A program made the position numbers and the translations under genes. A DNA stretch of 64,000 nt from Brachynemurus nebulosus (lineage: Eukaryota; Arthropoda; Insecta; Neuroptera; Myrmeleontidae), in assembly GCA_035578155.1 (NCBI GenBank), contig JAPWDM010000013.1:9635527-9699526 (forward strand), in the 5' to 3' direction. Shown here one piece after another: positions 1 to 9,186 of the stretch. The notes beneath the pieces are model-generated. The model was not told the origin of the DNA. It did not search any database and worked only from the letters and a program-made list of their open reading frames with translations. Each line of letters begins with the position of its first letter. The first letter of the stretch is position 1.

Positions 1-660
1 CATGAGGCACTTGCATCTTGTTGTGATTTGGGGTGATCAAGAAACCAATCGTGATGAGGAAAATCAGTCTTGGCTCTGCAGTCCTAATAATCCGATCTAG
101 AGCAATATCAAGAAAAAAGTTGAACTTTCGCTACAATATAAAAAAACTTTGAGGGACAGGTCTACCCACACTGTCAATTTCTCATTGGGTGTCCTAAAAG
201 ACTAGAGACTACCGTACATAAATAATTCTTTTTACATTTCGGGCAACTTCCCCCCTGGGCCCCCAATAGAGGCTTTGCCCCTTGCACCATACCGGGGGCT
301 TCGCCTTCTGTACCTAAGGGTGGGGGCTTCACTCTTATTAAGCAAATGATAACACCATTTGTTCTCAAGATATGCGAGACAAAATATATTTCAAAAACAA
401 TTTCTTATTTCGTTTTTTTTTTTAAATTTTCTAATAAAATACTGGCGTTTTTAACATCAAGGAAGGCTCTTAGGCCATTATATAATAATGTTATGGTAAA
501 AAATCCATATAATCTATGTTATCTTAATAAAGTTAATTCTGTTTTTTTACCACAAAAAACAAACCGCTAATCCGAGTTTGCTGAAAACTTTATCCGGTCT
601 TCATATTTTGATTACGCATCTAATGAAATTAGTCCGGAGTTGATATCATCATTTTTGCTC
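1..660. other. No gene seen; GC-rich patch at 236-345
   Basis: AT-rich sequence with no recognisable coding exon. Around 236-345 a GC-rich patch contains runs of C and G (cccccctgggccccc, accgggggcttcgcc) that resemble the ends of GC-rich hAT-type MITEs. I find no second terminus or target duplication, so it is probably a truncated repeat fragment. The short open frames on both strands here have low-complexity or repeat-like translations. Confidence 0.5.
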
Positions 661-880
661 GAGATATGCAAGACGAAAAAAAATTCACGAACGAACTAAC
701 GAACGCACGCACAGACATCACGCTAAAAACTATGGATTCGGATTCTAGTGACCTTGAAACGTGGAGATATGTCAAAATTAGCGATTCGTAAAATCGGACC
801 CATTACCATAACTTCCTATGGGAAGTTAAAAATCCCAGAGAAATGAACCAGATTGTTATTAAAATTGTTGAAAAATCTCC
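640..880 (+). repeat. LINE-like 3' tail fragment (unassigned)
   Basis: This is a non-coding stretch with the look of a dispersed retroelement tail: an acgaacgaactaacgaacg run, then 'ctatggattcgg' and a gaaacgtggagatatgtc segment. It ends near the short inverted repeat aacttcctatgggaagtt (about 820-838). Tails of this style are common in insect non-LTR elements. The family assignment is from general recollection, and no reverse transcriptase remains. A shorter related motif (agatatgcgagac) lies at about 368. Confidence 0.35.
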
Positions 881-994
881 AGTATTGCTTATTTATTTAA
901 TCGATTAATAAAATTTGTTAGAATTTTTGAAAATTTTTGAAAGCTCTGATTATGCTACTAGAATCACCTTATTTTATATCAATAAACAATATGA

Positions 995-1649
995 TAGTGA
1001 TGTCGAATCGAGATGCAGTTAGTCGATTAATCGACTAAAATTGTTTTTCAGACAAAATTAGTAATTAGTCGAAAATATCGAGCATAGAATAGTCGATTAA
1101 ATCTTTAGTCGAATTCATAAATAAGGTAACCTATGTAACTCTTTCAAAAACAATCTTTTGAATTTAATTATTGACTTTTATTTTATTTATTTATTTATTT
1201 ATTTTTTTTTAATTACATATTACGTAGGAAAATAACTCATTTCAAAAATAAAGTTTTGTCACATATAAAAGATATTATAATTTCTACTATCCTTTTTCAA
1301 TATATTAAATAGTAGTCCTTGTGAGAGATAGCTATATTACGTACGTGTCTGAAACATAAATTTATGAGAATGAGTCATTTGGAGTTGTAGTTGTTTTCTC
1401 TATACAATATATTATTCACATTTAAGAGTAAAAAATCATACAAACAGATAATTTTTAATTTTCATTTTTTCGAATCTTATAAATAATGCAGAAATATTAT
1501 ATTAAATCAATCGTTTTTAGTCATTTCAAAAAAATATTAATCATTTTAGTCATTTACTCGACAGTAAAATAGTCGATTGAAAAGTGGACTAAAAGTAAAC
1601 AAAATTAGTCGATTAAACCGATTAATCGATTAATCATTTGACATCACTA
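995..1649. mobile_element. hAT-type MITE rich in AGTCGATTAATCG motifs
   Basis: Non-autonomous DNA transposon of 655 bp. Its termini are TAGTGATGTCGAAT on the left and the complement of TAGTGATGTCAAAT on the right. It is flanked by an 8 bp target duplication, CAATATGA (987-994) and CAATATGC (1650-1657), with one mismatch. An 8 bp duplication plus a TAGTG-type end is diagnostic of the hAT superfamily. No transposase reading frame remains. The subterminal parts hold repeated AGTCGATTAATCGA-type motifs on both sides. A shorter copy with its own 8 bp duplication sits at 36821-37183. Confidence 0.85.
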
Positions 1650-1657
1650 CAATATGC

Positions 1658-2340
1658 ATTTGATTGTACTATTATTCAGTCTCTTTTGTATTAATTTTCA
1701 TTTTTTCTCATTTTAAAAATAACTACAAAACTATTACAGTATTAAGAATAAACTTCAATAAATACTCTTACATTACGAGTATTATACGTATCTAGGCTAG
1801 GTAGGGAGGTACAGCTTATAGAGGTAGTACACTCTACGTCGAGTAATATGTACCCAATTATTTATGTTTTTCCGGAACAGGATAACATATCCGTACCCGT
1901 TTGTATTCCTTTTCAATAATTTACACACACACACATACGTCTCTCTCATTCTACAAATTATGTTGTCTCACTCACACACTTGTTCATAATAAATTGAAGC
2001 GGGTTTAGTTATCGTCAATATAGACACAACAGCAACAGAAATGTTTACTAATTTCCACTTTTGAAATGTGTAGACATTATAAATTGGCGATGGGGGGAGT
2101 GGACGGAAAGTGTACCTTGGAAAATATTTTGTCCTCAGCACGTGGATGTTGTAATTCCACGGAACCTATTTTAGATTTCCCCTATATTACTCAACAGTGA
2201 AAACTCTATTAAAAATCATCCAAACGTTTTCATAGAATACGAACCCAAATAAGCATTGCTGCACTGTAAAAAATTGAATACAACAGAGTGTAAAATTACT
2301 TAAGTGTAATAATTGTACGCTAATAAAACTGTAATTTTAC
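1658..2340. other. No gene seen; short (AC)n tract
   Basis: AT-rich unique-looking sequence. A short acacacacac tract lies near 1921-1934. There is no coding frame longer than about 50 codons with credible composition, and I see no TIR pair. Confidence 0.5.
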
Positions 2341-3410
2341 AAATTTTTTCATGGCAGACCAAGTGATCGGAAAACGACATTTCATATTACATAACCTAAT
2401 TTTATACTAATTAAAGACGAAAATGATTCCATGCTATAAGAATTATATTTAGGGTTAAAGCATCGCTTTTAAATATTTCCCTAATGCTTAAGAAAGTATC
2501 GATATTTTTGTGAATTATATGGTAGAAAAAGTGGTCGGAAAACGACATTTCATATTCCACGCCCTAATATTATTCCAACTAACATTGGAAATGATTCCAC
2601 ATTACAAGAACTCGATCTAAAATTAAAGAATTGCTGTTAAACATTTCTCTAATGTTTAACAAAGTATAGATATTTTTCTGAATTACATGGTAGCCCAAGT
2701 GGTCGGAAAACGACATTTCATATTACACGACCAGATGTTAATTCAGTAAATAGTTGAAATGATTCGAGCGTACAAGAATTCTATTTAGAATTAAAGAATT
2801 GCTTTCAAACATTTATCTAATGCTTAAGTAAGTGGCCATATTTATCTGAAATACATGGTCAATCAAAGTGGTCGGAAAACGACATTTCATATTACGCAAA
2901 CGTTAATGTAATTCCAGTTAAAGACGGAAATGATTCCAAGCTACAAAAATTCTATTTAGAATTAAAGAACTGCTTGTAAATACGTCTTTAATACTTAAGA
3001 AAGTGTCAATATTTTGTTGAATTACATTGTAGGTCAAGTGGTCGAAATGCGACATTTTATATTAGACAAACTAATGTTATTCCAACTGACGATGGAATTG
3101 GTTCAAGCCTGCAGGAATTCTATACCCCGTTTCAAATACAATTCCGCATAAGTCATCGTTAAAAAATTAAATAATTATTATATCGAAACAAATCAATTTT
3201 CTATTCTTTTCTAAAAACAAACTGCAAATTTAAAATTTACGCATTTGCAACAATGAAAGAGATAAAGCTAAGGAAACTGGAATTCCTTAAATTCGATGAA
3301 TCATGCTTAAATTTAAGTGAAATAGATTATATTTAAAATTAAAGATTTGCTTTTAAACATTTTTCTAATACTTAAAAAATTGTTGATATTTGTCTGAATT
3401 ATTTGAGAAA
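2341..3410 (+). repeat. Tandem array, 168-170 bp unit, five to six copies
   Basis: A conserved core (aagtggtcggaaaacgacat) starts at 2361, 2529, 2697, 2866 and 3036, giving spacings of 168, 168, 169 and 170 bp. Each unit then contains a shared block of the type 'tctatttagaattaaag' followed by 'tctaatgcttaag'. The fifth unit is interrupted at about 3123-3325, and its second half resumes at about 3326-3410. The period is close to nucleosome length, as in many centromeric or heterochromatic satellites. Only this short array is visible here. Confidence 0.85.
3123..3325. other. About 200 bp insertion interrupting the last satellite unit
   Basis: Aligning the fifth 168-170 bp unit with its neighbours leaves roughly 200 bp of extra sequence between 'gaattctat' (ending near 3122) and the resumed 'ttaaaattaaag' (near 3330). 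I see no clear TIRs or target duplication, so the nature of the insert is unknown. Confidence 0.5.
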
Positions 3411-4266
3411 TTTAGAATATTTTTGTCTCAAACTTTAAATGAAAACATCTCCTGCGTTTTTGTGAGGTGAACCTTAATATTGTAAATTTTTCATATTGGT
3501 GTGATGCCCAACTAGTAAACGAAATCCAATCAGAATCGGTGGGAACAGGTGGGACCTCTCCTTGTTCTTAGAATAAGTTAAATTTAAATGGTATTTGGCC
3601 CGGGGACTACAACAACATTTGTTGGAAATACAAAAATTCTTTTAACCTTCATAAAAAGATATCGTCTCTAACAATCCTCACCTTTACAAATATTCTAAAA
3701 ATATCTGTTTCTATTTTGTTGTTGTTTATTTGTTTATTGAACTTAACATCCCCGTTTCTTTTTTCTTATGAATAAAAAAAAAACAAGAAAACATACGATT
3801 GTTAACATTTGAGTAGTTTGAGTAGCTATGTGTACGTCTTTTCCAGCTTCCGTTATACATATTATACCTGGAAGCATTTTACTTCTACAGTATCACTTGT
3901 AGAGATTTATATTTTTTTTTTCTGCAACATGGTGTATGTTTTCGTAACACACTAATATAGGTTATGTTGGTAGTATATATACGGATTACAACAAGGTAGT
4001 GTACCATATGTTTTTTCACGGAAGACATCTTCTAATTTTAATAGAAGATAATTTTTGTACACTGTAATATTTATACAGTTCTATCAAATGTGATATTTTG
4101 AAGCGACAATTTCGTTCAATAATAATAATTAGAACGTATAACGAAAATCAAAATAAAATGTGGATACAAAAAAAGTAAAATAGTTGGAAATATTATAAGC
4201 GTATTCGTTTCTATAAGATTAGTATCAAACCTTTGAAACACACGATTTGGGTGAAATTAATAGATT
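3411..4266. other. No feature seen
   Basis: AT-rich sequence without a credible exon, TIR pair or tandem structure that I could recognise. Confidence 0.45.
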
Positions 4267-4402
4267 AATATTGGAAAGGTTTACTTTGTGAAAATCCATA
4301 TTAAAAAACATGGGATCGTTGCTTTGTTACTTTTCACAACAAATATCGTATAAACACGAGTCAACTTTCGGTTATTACGCCATCCTCAGGTGAAAAACAC
4401 AG
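4267..4402 (-). mobile_element. Ribozyme-bearing retroelement fragment, copy 1 (Penelope-like or retrozyme)
   Basis: A ~133 bp block beginning aatattggaaaggtttac and ending ggtgaaaaacac is repeated in the same orientation at 5808-5942, at roughly 90 percent identity by eye. On the minus strand the block carries a hammerhead-type core (listed separately). Such ribozymes at the ends of dispersed repeats are known from Penelope-like retroelements and from retrozymes. No reverse transcriptase or GIY-YIG coding sequence remains between the two copies. Confidence 0.55.
4348..4400 (-). ncRNA. Hammerhead ribozyme motif, type I, copy 1 (helix II damaged)
   Basis: On the minus strand, in order: helix I outer GTGT, internal loop TTTT, inner CAC, core CTGAGGA (CUGANGA consensus), T, GGCG-TAAT-AACC, GAAA, a tiny helix III AGT/ACT around TG, the cleavage-site C, then GTG, TTT, ATAC closing helix I. 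All invariant core bases are present. Helix II keeps only its two GG/CC pairs because the inner pairs are mismatched (C/A and G/A), so activity is doubtful. The extra T between core and helix II departs from the textbook form. Confidence 0.6.
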
Positions 4403-4444
4403 CTAAAAACTGTTCTTTTAGGCGAAACTATTTATATTATAAAA

Positions 4445-4855
4445 ATGTATTAGTGGGGGATGTTAGAGATAGAGGCAGATCTAAGTATATCAAAACCAAT
4501 GTAAGGGAAATTCCAATTTAATAAATTTTTCGATAAAAGTAAAATTTTTGTATTGTTTGCATAGGTACCTACAGCGAATTTTATTTTAAAACGGTTAAGT
4601 GTAATCTCATTAAAATGACCGAAGTAAGTTGGGAAAAACACAATATTTACGATACGTCGTGTTTTTCCCAACTTACTTCAGTCATTTTAATGAGATTACA
4701 CTTAGCCTTTTTAAAATAAAATTCGCTGTAGGTGCCTATGCAAATAATACAAAAATTTTACTTTTATCGAAAAATTTGTTAACTTGGGATTTCCCTTACA
4801 TTTGTTTTGTTATACCTAGATCTGCCTCTATCTCTAACATCCCCCACTAATACAT
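4445..4855. mobile_element. Long foldback (inverted repeat) element
   Basis: Two arms of about 197 bp (4445-4641 and 4659-4855) are inverted copies separated by a 17 bp loop. The ends read atgtattagtggggg and cccccactaatacat, and the arms differ by scattered substitutions. The mirrored open frames on the two strands are simply the two arms read from either side. No transposase is present and no clear target duplication was found. A transcript through it would form a long hairpin RNA. Confidence 0.85.
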
Positions 4856-4884
4856 TATTCACTTCATTTTTTTTATAATATGGA

Positions 4885-4930
4885 TAGTCCAGATTCGCCC
4901 CACACATAGGGGCGAATCTAGACACTATAT
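4885..4930. repeat. Short GC-rich hairpin
   Basis: Inverted repeat agattcgcccc (4891-4901) and ggggcgaatct (4909-4919) around a 7-base loop, with weaker pairing further out (tagtcc/agacacta). It may be the remnant of a palindromic MITE. A related 'tagatacactata' stretch occurs near 5104. Confidence 0.6.
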
Positions 4931-5807
4931 AACAAAAAAAAGAAAATGTTGCAGTAGCAATTTTGATATTTTTATTACTGCCCTATATGCTCGTGATATT
5001 AAAGGATTTAAATTATTTTTTTAGAATTTTTTAGATAAACTCCAAACAATTTATTGCCAAAAAACTGAAAAAATCGTCCAAATTCGTCCCAATTGACGGT
5101 AGTTTAGATACACTATATATTGTTACAAACGTGATTGTTGGCATTTTCTCTTTAATGTTTTTATTTGACGTAATAAGACGTAAATGGAAAAAATTTAATT
5201 GTTGCTCGGCTTTAATTAATTTAACTCCTTAATTGACTTTTTAAATAAATAAAACAACAGTCAGTAGTCAGTACCAAGCGCAAGCCCACATTGTTTAATT
5301 AATGTTATTACATTTTTATTACGTAGCTACAAAGACAGGAAACTCATTTGCTTGAATAAAGGTAATTATTAGTTGAAGAACCGTAATTGAATAGACAAAT
5401 TTTAGACGCGGTGCGGTGACCTGAAACGTAATACTAAACGTAAAACGTTCTTGAAGACTTTTGTGTCTTTGTGTTCCAGACACGTTTTTGTCTAGTACAA
5501 AGAAATTCTGTTACAACTAGACAGTGAACCAAATAATTCCTAACAGAGTTGGGCTAGGAATTTTTTTTTTTTTTTAGAAATTTAAATTAAAATAATTTAA
5601 TAATTTTACTGTCCATTTTTTTACCATCTGTTTGCTGATATTTTAAGAACATACTCGTATAAATTAAAAATTATACAAAGAAATTAAAATTCAACAACTT
5701 ATAGAGATTTAAATGTAGCAATGCAAAAAGTGACGCTCTGCTCTGTGGTTGATATGATTTTGGGATTTATGTTCATTTGAAATAAAAAAATAAATAAATA
5801 AATAAAT
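4931..5807. other. No feature seen
   Basis: AT-rich, without a credible gene. It lies between the two same-strand ribozyme-bearing repeats and could be the decayed interior of one element, but no family-specific sequence is recognisable. Confidence 0.4.
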
Positions 5808-5942
5808 AATATTGGAAAGGTTTACTTTCTGAAAATCCATATTAAAAAAACATGGTATCGTTGCTTTGTCACTTATCACAACAAAAATCGTATAAACACG
5901 AGTCGACTTTCGGCGATTACGCCATCCTCAGGTGAAAAACAC
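5808..5942 (-). mobile_element. Ribozyme-bearing retroelement fragment, copy 2
   Basis: Second copy of the block described at 4267-4402, in the same orientation about 1.54 kb away. It begins aatattggaaagg and ends ggtgaaaaacac, and is preceded by an (AATA)n run. Penelope-like elements commonly carry such repeats at both ends (pLTRs). The pair could therefore be the termini of one eroded insertion, or two independent truncated copies. Confidence 0.55.
5890..5942 (-). ncRNA. Hammerhead ribozyme motif, type I, copy 2 (intact core)
   Basis: Minus strand, in order: GTGT + TTTT + CAC (helix I 5' side), CTGAGGA, T, GGCG-TAAT-CGCC (four perfect pairs, tetraloop), GAAA, AGT-CG-ACT (3 bp helix III with a two-base loop), C at the cleavage position, then GTG + TTT + ATAC (helix I 3' side). 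Both invariant core segments are intact. The internal loop in helix I opposite a short loop II is the arrangement expected for a type I hammerhead. The extra T before helix II is the main oddity. Predicted from sequence only. Confidence 0.68.
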
Positions 5943-7535
5943 TATTTTTAACATTTTTATTACTTTTTAAAATAATATTTTTAAATGTTCGTCTTTTTCT
6001 TCTGAATTAATTATAGTTTAAATTACTTTGTTGGTGGTTTCTATAGAAATAATTATTAAATATTTATTAAATGAAAAATCAAGAGACGGCTTTGCGTGTT
6101 TTCATTAAATTTTGCGTGTTTTATTGTCAATTTGCATTACTTTCCGCACGCAAAAAAGTATCTGGGAAGAGTGCAGTGTGCAAACAGCTATTTTGTGTAC
6201 AGAAATGTGTACTTCTCCAGCATGAGTAATAAAAAATATTTTGTCTACCCTCATATACTACGTTACATCAAATTCATAACAACAACTTCTAGTACGGAAT
6301 ACTATTTGCGTACGTACAACTTGCACTTGACGACTGGTTTTATAATTTTATGGAAAATTAAAAATAAATCCAACCTAAAATTAAAAAAAAACATCTTTTA
6401 CCCACAATGTGTATTTTCTTAGAAAATTTCAACCTTATACTCTAATAAAATTATATCAAAAATTAATACTTGGTACATCCCTCCCGGTTTTTTTAATTAA
6501 CCAAATACAAACATACCATGTACCTACTACTACTACTACCCCCACCCCACCCGCCTCCTGAAGCAATTCGCGTAGCAGCACGAAAAGTAAGCAAAACAAA
6601 ATAATTAATGTTAAAATAACGCAGGTGAACGTAAGGCATGCGAGAAAAAATAACGGTAACAATGTTACATAGAGCAACGCGTAAAAAGAAACGATAACAA
6701 AAAGATTGGGATGGAATAGACGGGACGCTGGGACGTTACGCAACCGTGGCTGTATGTGTAGAACCTTCAAAATAATTAACATCATTATCATAGGTATTAT
6801 AAAATTATTTATCATAAATCTTTTTTCCTCATTTATAATTTCGGTTAACCGTAGCGTAGTAATTTTATTATACAGGGTGTCTAGTATTAAGGAGGGAGAA
6901 TATCTAGAGGCAGGCGAAAATAAAGCCAGTTTCGGGAATTTTTTAAACGAGGAAAAATTGGTCTACATTTTTGTGACCCTAAAGTCTTATAACCGCATTC
7001 TTTTTGTTTCATAGCGACTGCGGAAGTCTCTTATTGCAGTGGGTTGGAATTCGGCTAGTTCCCAAATGGCGTGCACTCTAAGAGCCGTAATTACTAACAG
7101 AAATTTTTAAAAAAATGTTTTCCATGTTGTTAACATACATATCGCCAGCCTAATGTTACACTGTTCTATGTCGACTTTTTTTCAGATTTGCACTTTTTCA
7201 CATATTTGAGTTCTCCATTTCATTGTCTATCTATATAAATTTAAATTTAATCGATATTCCTTAAAGAATGGTAGAAATCAACAAAAGATCAAAGTTCCGT
7301 ATCCTAAAGTATAAAAAATTTTATTAAAAGTTCTATGTTTCACATAGAATTTGAATGTTCTAAATTATTTTTTGGTTCAATTTGTTATTGTTTCACATAG
7401 TTTTTTAATATACTGTAATTTGTCTATGCCTGCTTCTTTGGAACTTAAAATTAATTCAATTTATATAAATTACATTTTAAAATATATGTCAAAACTTCAA
7501 ACTCATTTTTCTCGAGATTTTAAAAAGTCGACGTG
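5943..7535. other. No gene seen
   Basis: AT-rich sequence with one GC-richer stretch (6470-6760). Open frames of about 100 codons on both strands have low-complexity hydrophobic or Lys/Asn-rich translations, and none resembles a known family. At 6873 the string tacagggtgtc resembles transposon termini, but no partner end was found. Confidence 0.45.
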
Positions 7536-7543
7536 GAACAGTG

Positions 7544-7984
7544 TAGTCATGAGCAAAATTAGTTTTGGTCTTGCAGTCTTGTCTTGGTCTTGTATTTTTT
7601 GCAAGACCAAGACCAAAACTATGTACACTAAGAGCAAGACCAAGACCAAGACTATAAATATGGCTGCAAGACCAATACTAAGACTTAAGTGAGCAAGACC
7701 AAAACAAAAGCAAGAAAAAAGCAAAAGTCTTGCTAAACTATTTAAATAGTTTGAAAGTATAATTAATACCGTAAAGAGAGGAAATTCTGATTTTAGAAGG
7801 AAAAAATTCGGTAATAAAAAAATGCAAGAAAGTGCAAGATTTTTTAGCAATACCAAGACCAAGACTGCATTTTGCAAGACCAAAACTGCTCTAGCAAGAC
7901 CAAGACCAAGATTCTTAATGCAAGAACAAGACCAAGACCAAGATTGCCAAGTCTCGGTCTTGGTCTTGCATTTGCTCATCACTA
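7544..7984. mobile_element. hAT-type MITE packed with CAAGAC hexamers, copy 1
   Basis: Element of 441 bp with ends TAGTCATGAGCAAA and the complement of TAGTGATGAGCAAA. It is flanked by a perfect 8 bp target duplication GAACAGTG (7536-7543 and 7985-7992), which together with the TAGTGATG(A/G)GCAAA terminus identifies hAT. The interior is dominated by period-6 CAAGAC runs on one strand with their complement near both ends, around a unique core containing ctatttaaatagtttg. The open frames with Ser/Trp/Leu-rich translation are artefacts of the hexamer. Copy 2 is at 17381-17843. Confidence 0.9.
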
Positions 7985-7992
7985 GAACAGTG

Positions 7993-8369
7993 TAAAACTA
8001 AGCTCGCGATATGTAGAATGTCGGTCAATTTACGGTAAAGAGAAAACTTTTAAAATTTACGTCGACGAACCCTAACTTAATGCAGGCTCACCAAGTACTT
8101 AACGAATTTCGTACAACTATTATTATCAATTTTCATATTTTAATTTTCAGAATCATGAATACCTTGCTGGAGGCTCAAGTTTATGTAAACAGTGCGTATA
8201 CTGTATATAAAAATTAATATTTAGCAAATTTATTCTTGCTTACGGTTCATTATTTTCTTAGAATTATTTTGAAATTATTTCATCTTTTTTAGATTTAATG
8301 AAAAATAAACAAAAAAATAAAATATAAAAAAATAAAAAAAAATAACCAGATACTTTTTTTTTATTGCCA
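7993..8369. other. No feature seen
   Basis: AT-rich, with A/T homopolymer runs near 8300-8345. I recognise no exon or mobile element here. Confidence 0.45.
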
Positions 8370-8934
8370 TTCTGCTAACAATCAAAAAATTTAAATAAAA
8401 ATTTAAACCCAGTATTCTTAGTGGTATTTTATGGTGGTACCAGTAATACGAGCCTATACCGAAAAAAAAATTGACCGCCTCAATTTTGAGAAAAACGGTT
8501 TAAAGTTTTGTAATTTTAACATGGACTCTTATGGGAAAACTTTGAATAAAATGAAAATGTGTCAAAGGTGTTTGATAAAAATTTAACATGTTATAAAATA
8601 CAAAGTTACAAACCATATTTAATAACAAATAAAAATTACTGACCGCGCCGTTTTTGAAATATAATTTATATACATCATTTTACAACATTTTTACAACGCT
8701 TTTTCAACAATGCTTTTATATTGCTAGAACATAAGCCCGCGGAAATTAAAAAAAAAAACAAGTGGTATACAAATATAATAACTGAATTTTTGATAAAAGA
8801 AAATTTTTTCGCTGAGTTATATTTTTGTACTTAACTATCTCGCACCAAATACCTTAAATTCATTACGATTCTGCTACCAATCAAAAAAATTAAATAAAAT
8901 TTTAATCCCAATATTCTTAGTGGTATTAAATGGT
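8370..8934. repeat. Dispersed repeat (8440-8835) bracketed by ~65 bp direct repeats
   Basis: The ~65 bp segments at about 8370-8434 and 8868-8934 are near-identical (both contain 'aatcaaaaaa', 'tttaa.ccca.tattcttag' and tggtatt) and bracket a ~395 bp block. That block reappears inverted at about 50030-50415, with recognisable segments such as 'aagtggtatac', 'gcatttt.acaac' and 'tacgagcct'. The bracketing repeats are too long for a target duplication; a segmental duplication or terminal direct repeats are both possible. No coding capacity is seen in the block. Confidence 0.6.
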
Positions 8935-9186
8935 ATAGAATTCTTAAAATCTCTAGCTTCTATTTCATCCCATATAGAGTCCACCTATACACGTAACGTT
9001 TTATTACAAATCTATTATAAGCTGAAACCGACATTAGAAGAGAAAAAATTGGACGAAACTGTATCGAGATACAGCTCAACATTTCTTGTCGAGTTTGACG
9101 ACGCTGAGCGACAGGTATCCTGGTTTTTCGAGATTCCGCATCTATCAATTTTTCATGATCTATTTAAATCAAAAGTAGAGTATTGA
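8920..9186 (+). CDS. Candidate terminal exon of an unidentified protein
   Basis: An 88-codon open frame ends in TGA at 9184-9186. It has no ATG start: it opens right after a polypyrimidine-like stretch and acceptor-like attcttag, as a 3' exon would. Its composition is balanced and globular (Glu, Asp, Arg, Trp and Phe spread through; local motifs such as SRYSSTFLVEFDDAER and WFFEIPHLSIF), unlike the low-complexity frames around it. GC content is higher than the flanks. No family is recognised. Against it: the acceptor-like string also occurs in the duplicated segment at 8410-8420, where no such frame follows. It could instead be a relic from a mobile element. Confidence 0.35.
   Translation: MVLNGIEFLKSLASISSHIESTYTRNVLLQIYYKLKPTLEEKKLDETVSRYSSTFLVEFDDAERQVSWFFEIPHLSIFHDLFKSKVEY

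Noticed and set aside
2341..3410. CRISPR-like array
   Set aside because: The unit is 168-170 bp with diverged whole units, not short repeats with unique spacers, and the DNA is eukaryotic in character.
4450..4850. Two near-identical ~73-residue frames on opposite strands
   Set aside because: They are the two arms of one foldback element read from either side.
5540..5575. hAT-like string 'cagagttgggctaggaa'
   Set aside because: Only one end, no inverted partner or duplication.
6456..6815. 119-codon hydrophobic minus-strand frame
   Set aside because: Composition reflects T/A-rich and short tandem sequence; no signal, domain or splice support.
6873..6900. 'tacagggtgtc' transposon-end-like string (also 'tacagggtatc' at 18642)
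   Set aside because: No matching opposite terminus was located for either.
7503..7982. Long Ser/Trp/Leu- or Lys/Thr-rich frames over both CAAGAC elements (also 17325-18034)
   Set aside because: Artefacts of the CAAGAC hexamer array in a non-coding hAT MITE.
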